A DNA stretch of 28,033 nt from assembly GCA_038124025.1 (NCBI GenBank), contig JAYPBC010000028.1:1-28033 (forward strand), given 5' to 3'. A program made the translations under genes and the position numbers. The notes below the pieces were generated by a model. The model did no database searches, was not told the DNA's origin, and saw only the letters and a list, made by a program, of their open reading frames with translations. The stretch comes from UBA1275 sp038124025. GTDB lineage: Bacteria; Bacteroidota; Rhodothermia; Balneolales; Balneolaceae. Shown in pieces: positions 25,692-28,033 of the stretch; positions within the stretch are counted from its first letter, which is position 1, and the number at the start of each line of letters is the position of its first letter.

Positions 25692-27476
25692 ATGGGAATC
25701 ATTGATTACAGTATTATCATTGTCTACTTGCTTATTCTTATAGGGATAGGTATTTATTTGCAAAAAAGAGCTTCCAGAAGTACGGAAAGCTTTTTTCTTG
25801 GAGATAAAAATATGCCTTGGTGGGCATTAGGCGCATCGGGTATGGCCTCGAACCTAGATGTTTCGGGAACGATGATCATTGCTGCCTTAATCTATGCTTT
25901 AGGGGTACAGGGTTTCTTTATTGAGATTAGAGGCGGAGTCGTACTGATTTTAGCCTTTTTCATGATTTTCATGGGTAAATGGAATCGTAGAGCCGAGGTT
26001 ATGACCACCGCAGAATGGATGGAATTTCGTTTTGGGAAGGGTAAACAAGGGGAGGCAGCCAGAATGTTAGCCGCTATTGCTCAACTCATCTTTGCCATTT
26101 GGGCTATTACTTATTTTATCCAGGGTGCCGGAATTTTCTTGTCTGAAATTTTGGGAATATCACCGGATCTTGCGGCTATTCTAATGATTTCGTTATGTGC
26201 ATTTTACGCCGCATTGAGCGGTTTATATGGGGTGGTCTACACCGAAGTTTTTCAAGGAGGCCTCATACTATTTGTAATTATCTATGTGGTATCTCATGTA
26301 ATGATGAATATCACTCTCCCAGAGACCTTTGTGGTGTCAGTCCCTATGGGAAATGGGCAATTTCAGCAAATAACGCAAAACCTTAAGGATTGGTCCAGTT
26401 TCCTGCCGCGCTGGGAAATGAATATACCAGGGGAATATAGCCAGTACAATTTAATCGGACTGGCAACCATCATGTATATATTCCGATCCTCAATAGATGG
26501 TATGTCAGGATCTGGGGGATATATGATCCAACGATTCTATGCGGCAAAAAATGAACGAGAAGTTGGCTTATTATCCGTTTTTTGGATATTTCTACTATCA
26601 TTTAGATGGCCATTTATAATGAGTATAGCCATTCTAGGGATTAGTTTTTCTCAATCTGGCCAGATCATTGATAATCCAGAGACCGTACTACCCAAAGTCC
26701 TCATGGAAGTATTTCCGGTAGGCATAAAAGGATTATTAGTGGCAGGACTACTTGCTGCGGCTATGTCGACCTATGTGGCCATTGTAAATAGTGGAGCCGC
26801 ATATTGGGTGAATGATTTGTATCAACGATTTATTCGGCCAGAGGCCACCAACAAGCAATTAATTTTGCATTCCAGAGTCGCCTCCGTGGCTATAGTGATA
26901 TTGGGTCTACTTTCTACTTATTTATTTACCAGTTTAAATGATGTTTGGGGATTTTTAACCATGGGTTTTGGTGTAGGACTCATTGTCCCTCAATTTATAC
27001 GCTGGTATTGGTGGCGATTCAATGGCTATGGTTATGCAGGTGGCACAATTTTGGGTATGATCACCGCCATTACCATTCGTTTTGTTTTCGAAGATATACC
27101 GGAAATGCCATCGTTCTTTCTAACAGCGGCAATCACCTTTGTTGGGAGTATAGCGATCAGTTATATGTTTCCTCCTACTAGTAGTGAGGATTTGGAACGC
27201 TTTTATTCTACAACACGCCCATTTGGTTTTTGGGGTCCAGTTCGGGCCAAATTCAGTAAAGAAATTATCGCTCCTATTGCAGTAGAAAATAGAAGAGATA
27301 TTGTAGCTACATTTTTTGCGGTACCGTGGATGTTATTTCTAGGTATTACCCCAATGATGGTAGTTACTAAACAATGGACATATGCTCTTACATGCGGTTT
27401 TATACTTTTAGTCCTTAGTGTTGTCTTGTACTTCATTTGGTACAAGCACCTTTCTAAGTCGGTGAAGGTGAGCTAG
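25692..27476 (+). CDS. Sodium:solute symporter (SSS family), probable sugar importer
   Basis: A 594-residue inner-membrane protein with about 13-14 hydrophobic helices. The SSS family start (YLLILIGIGIYLQKRASRSTESFFLGDKNMPWWALGASGMA, split across 12-52), the first-core-helix region LGASGMASNLDVSGTM and the ALSGLYGVVYTEVFQG segment (174-189) mark it clearly. It would use the sodium gradient to bring sugars released in the periplasm into the cytoplasm. It is the last gene of the operon, 2 bp after the T9SS GHL10 gene. Substrate cannot be read from sequence; the nearby epimerase and mannosidase suggest mannose, N-acetylhexosamine or a short oligosaccharide. Confidence 0.92.
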   Translation: MGIIDYSIIIVYLLILIGIGIYLQKRASRSTESFFLGDKNMPWWALGASGMASNLDVSGTMIIAALIYALGVQGFFIEIRGGVVLILAFFMIFMGKWNRRAEVMTTAEWMEFRFGKGKQGEAARMLAAIAQLIFAIWAITYFIQGAGIFLSEILGISPDLAAILMISLCAFYAALSGLYGVVYTEVFQGGLILFVIIYVVSHVMMNITLPETFVVSVPMGNGQFQQITQNLKDWSSFLPRWEMNIPGEYSQYNLIGLATIMYIFRSSIDGMSGSGGYMIQRFYAAKNEREVGLLSVFWIFLLSFRWPFIMSIAILGISFSQSGQIIDNPETVLPKVLMEVFPVGIKGLLVAGLLAAAMSTYVAIVNSGAAYWVNDLYQRFIRPEATNKQLILHSRVASVAIVILGLLSTYLFTSLNDVWGFLTMGFGVGLIVPQFIRWYWWRFNGYGYAGGTILGMITAITIRFVFEDIPEMPSFFLTAAITFVGSIAISYMFPPTSSEDLERFYSTTRPFGFWGPVRAKFSKEIIAPIAVENRRDIVATFFAVPWMLFLGITPMMVVTKQWTYALTCGFILLVLSVVLYFIWYKHLSKSVKVS

Positions 27477-27497
27477 TAAAAAAAGAACTTAAACTAT

Positions 27498-27509
27498 GGT
27501 ACATGTACC
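27498..27509. promoter_or_regulatory. 12-bp perfect palindrome, candidate operator
   Basis: GGTACATGTACC lies 21 bp after the symporter stop and about 79 bp before the DUF4623 gene. It shares ATGTACCT (27503-27510) with 11910-11917 in the GH38 operator region and the ATGTAC core with the sites at 5449 and 12077. A TATATG (27514-27519) just after it could be a -10 element. It suggests the DUF4623 gene is a separately promoted member of the same regulon. Confidence 0.45.
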
Positions 27510-27553
27510 TGAGTATATGACGTTAAATAAATCAATCCAATAAACAATAACCA

Positions 27554-27573
27554 TCACATCCATAGCGATGTGA
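27554..27573. repeat. 7-bp inverted repeat just before the DUF4623 gene
   Basis: TCACATC (27554-27560) and GATGTGA (27567-27573) pair around a CATAGC loop, ending 15 bp before the ATG. It lies in the likely leader or start-site region. No T-run follows, so it is not a terminator. An operator or a leader hairpin that affects translation are both possible. Confidence 0.4.
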
Positions 27574-27588
27574 CTCATAAGATAAACT

Positions 27589-28033
27589 ATGAAAAAGCAA
27601 TACAATAAGGTGAAATACAGCGGATTTTTAGCATGTATTCTACTAATGACGATTTCATTAGTACCGAGCACAAACTTGTCCGCCCAGGTTGATACTCTAT
27701 GGAGTATACAAGCACCAACTAGTAATTGGTTTGGGATAGGAAATGCAGAAAGAGGCCTTACCTTGAATCCCTCAACGGGTAATCTAATATTAGCTAGTAG
27801 GCAGGGTGGAGTAACACCTGTTATTATTGATTCAGAAACAGGAGATTCTCTAGGGTTACTTAAAACTAGTAAACCTGCAAGTGAAGCCCCAACTCCAGTG
27901 TGGAGTTTTTCTGCGCCACAATCTACCTGGTTTGGCACAGGAAATACTGAGCGCGGATTAGGTTTTAATCCAGCCACGGGTAATTTAATTGTAGCCAGCC
28001 GTCAAGGTGGAGTTACTCCAATACTGATTGACG
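27589..28033 (+). CDS. Secreted DUF4623-type repeat protein (partial, runs off right edge)
   Basis: The first 148 codons are present. A signal peptide (KKQYNKVKYSG, hydrophobic stretch, NLSAQ at about 35) is followed by two copies of a 67-residue unit: WSIQAPTSNWFGIGNAERGL with NPSTGNLILASRQGGVTPVI, then WSFSAPQSTWFGTGNTERGL with NPATGNLIVASRQGGVTPIL. The Trp codons of the two units are 201 bp apart (27700 and 27901). The GNxERGLxxNPxTGNLxxASR pattern matches what I recall of DUF4623 proteins, which are predicted beta-propeller-like and often end in a T9SS tail in this phylum; that end is outside the window. It follows the symporter by 112 bp with its own candidate regulatory palindrome. Function unknown. 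Confidence 0.75.
   Translation, partial: MKKQYNKVKYSGFLACILLMTISLVPSTNLSAQVDTLWSIQAPTSNWFGIGNAERGLTLNPSTGNLILASRQGGVTPVIIDSETGDSLGLLKTSKPASEAPTPVWSFSAPQSTWFGTGNTERGLGFNPATGNLIVASRQGGVTPILID

Noticed and set aside
27489..27977. A 162-codon minus-strand frame
   Set aside because: It mirrors the repeats of the DUF4623 gene on the other strand and has no signal, motif or family resemblance.
1..28033. Mobile element, CRISPR array, tRNA or rRNA
   Set aside because: No transposase or integrase, no regularly spaced repeats, and no cloverleaf or rRNA-like stretch was recognised; the coding content is continuous and ordinary in composition.

Overview
The window looks like chromosomal DNA of a marine or hypersaline member of the Balneolota/Rhodothermota group (Bacteroidota-like), AT-rich by eye. 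The evidence is two full type IX secretion (T9SS) sorting tails containing the NYPNPFNP motif typical of Balneolota, Rhodothermota and Ignavibacteria, TonB receptors with a carboxypeptidase-regulatory N-terminal domain, a PorV/PorQ-family protein, and start codons without clear Shine-Dalgarno sequences.

Layout. (1) 1-5384, minus strand: a metal-efflux module. A CusA/CzcA-type RND pump is fused in one reading frame to a TolC/CusC-type outer-membrane factor and runs off the left edge. Upstream of it is a small secreted Cys/His-rich protein resembling CopL-type copper-responsive proteins. (2) 5556-7738, plus strand: two cytoplasmic enzymes, a DUF4434 TIM-barrel (glycosidase-like) protein and an N-acylglucosamine 2-epimerase family protein. 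(3) 7709-11870, minus strand: a GH38 alpha-mannosidase followed by a parvulin-type peptidyl-prolyl isomerase lipoprotein. (4) 12151-27476, plus strand: eight tightly packed genes that read as one operon of about 15 kb. They encode a tandem CBM9-like T9SS protein, a TonB-dependent receptor, a very large secreted protein, a PorV/PorQ-family outer-membrane protein, an AraR-like GntR/LacI chimeric regulator, two GHL10 (DUF187) glycosidase-like proteins and a sodium:solute symporter. (5) 27589 to the right edge: the start of a secreted DUF4623-type repeat protein.

Regions 2-5 read together as a glycan-utilisation locus that lacks SusD. Surface proteins (tandem CBM9-like, T9SS-exported GHL10, lipoprotein GHL10) would bind and cut the glycan. 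The TonB receptor, with its large secreted partner, would import fragments across the outer membrane, and the symporter would move sugars across the inner membrane. GH38, the DUF4434 protein and the epimerase, none with a signal peptide, would finish the job in the cytoplasm. GH38 plus a GlcNAc/ManNAc-type epimerase point to a glycan with alpha-mannose and/or N-acetylhexosamine, but the substrate is an inference. Candidate operators sharing an ATGTAC core lie upstream of the DUF4434 gene, between GH38 and the main operon, and upstream of the DUF4623 gene. They fit control by the operon-encoded AraR-like repressor. No tRNA, rRNA, CRISPR array or insertion sequence was seen, and no gene-free stretch exceeds 300 bp.
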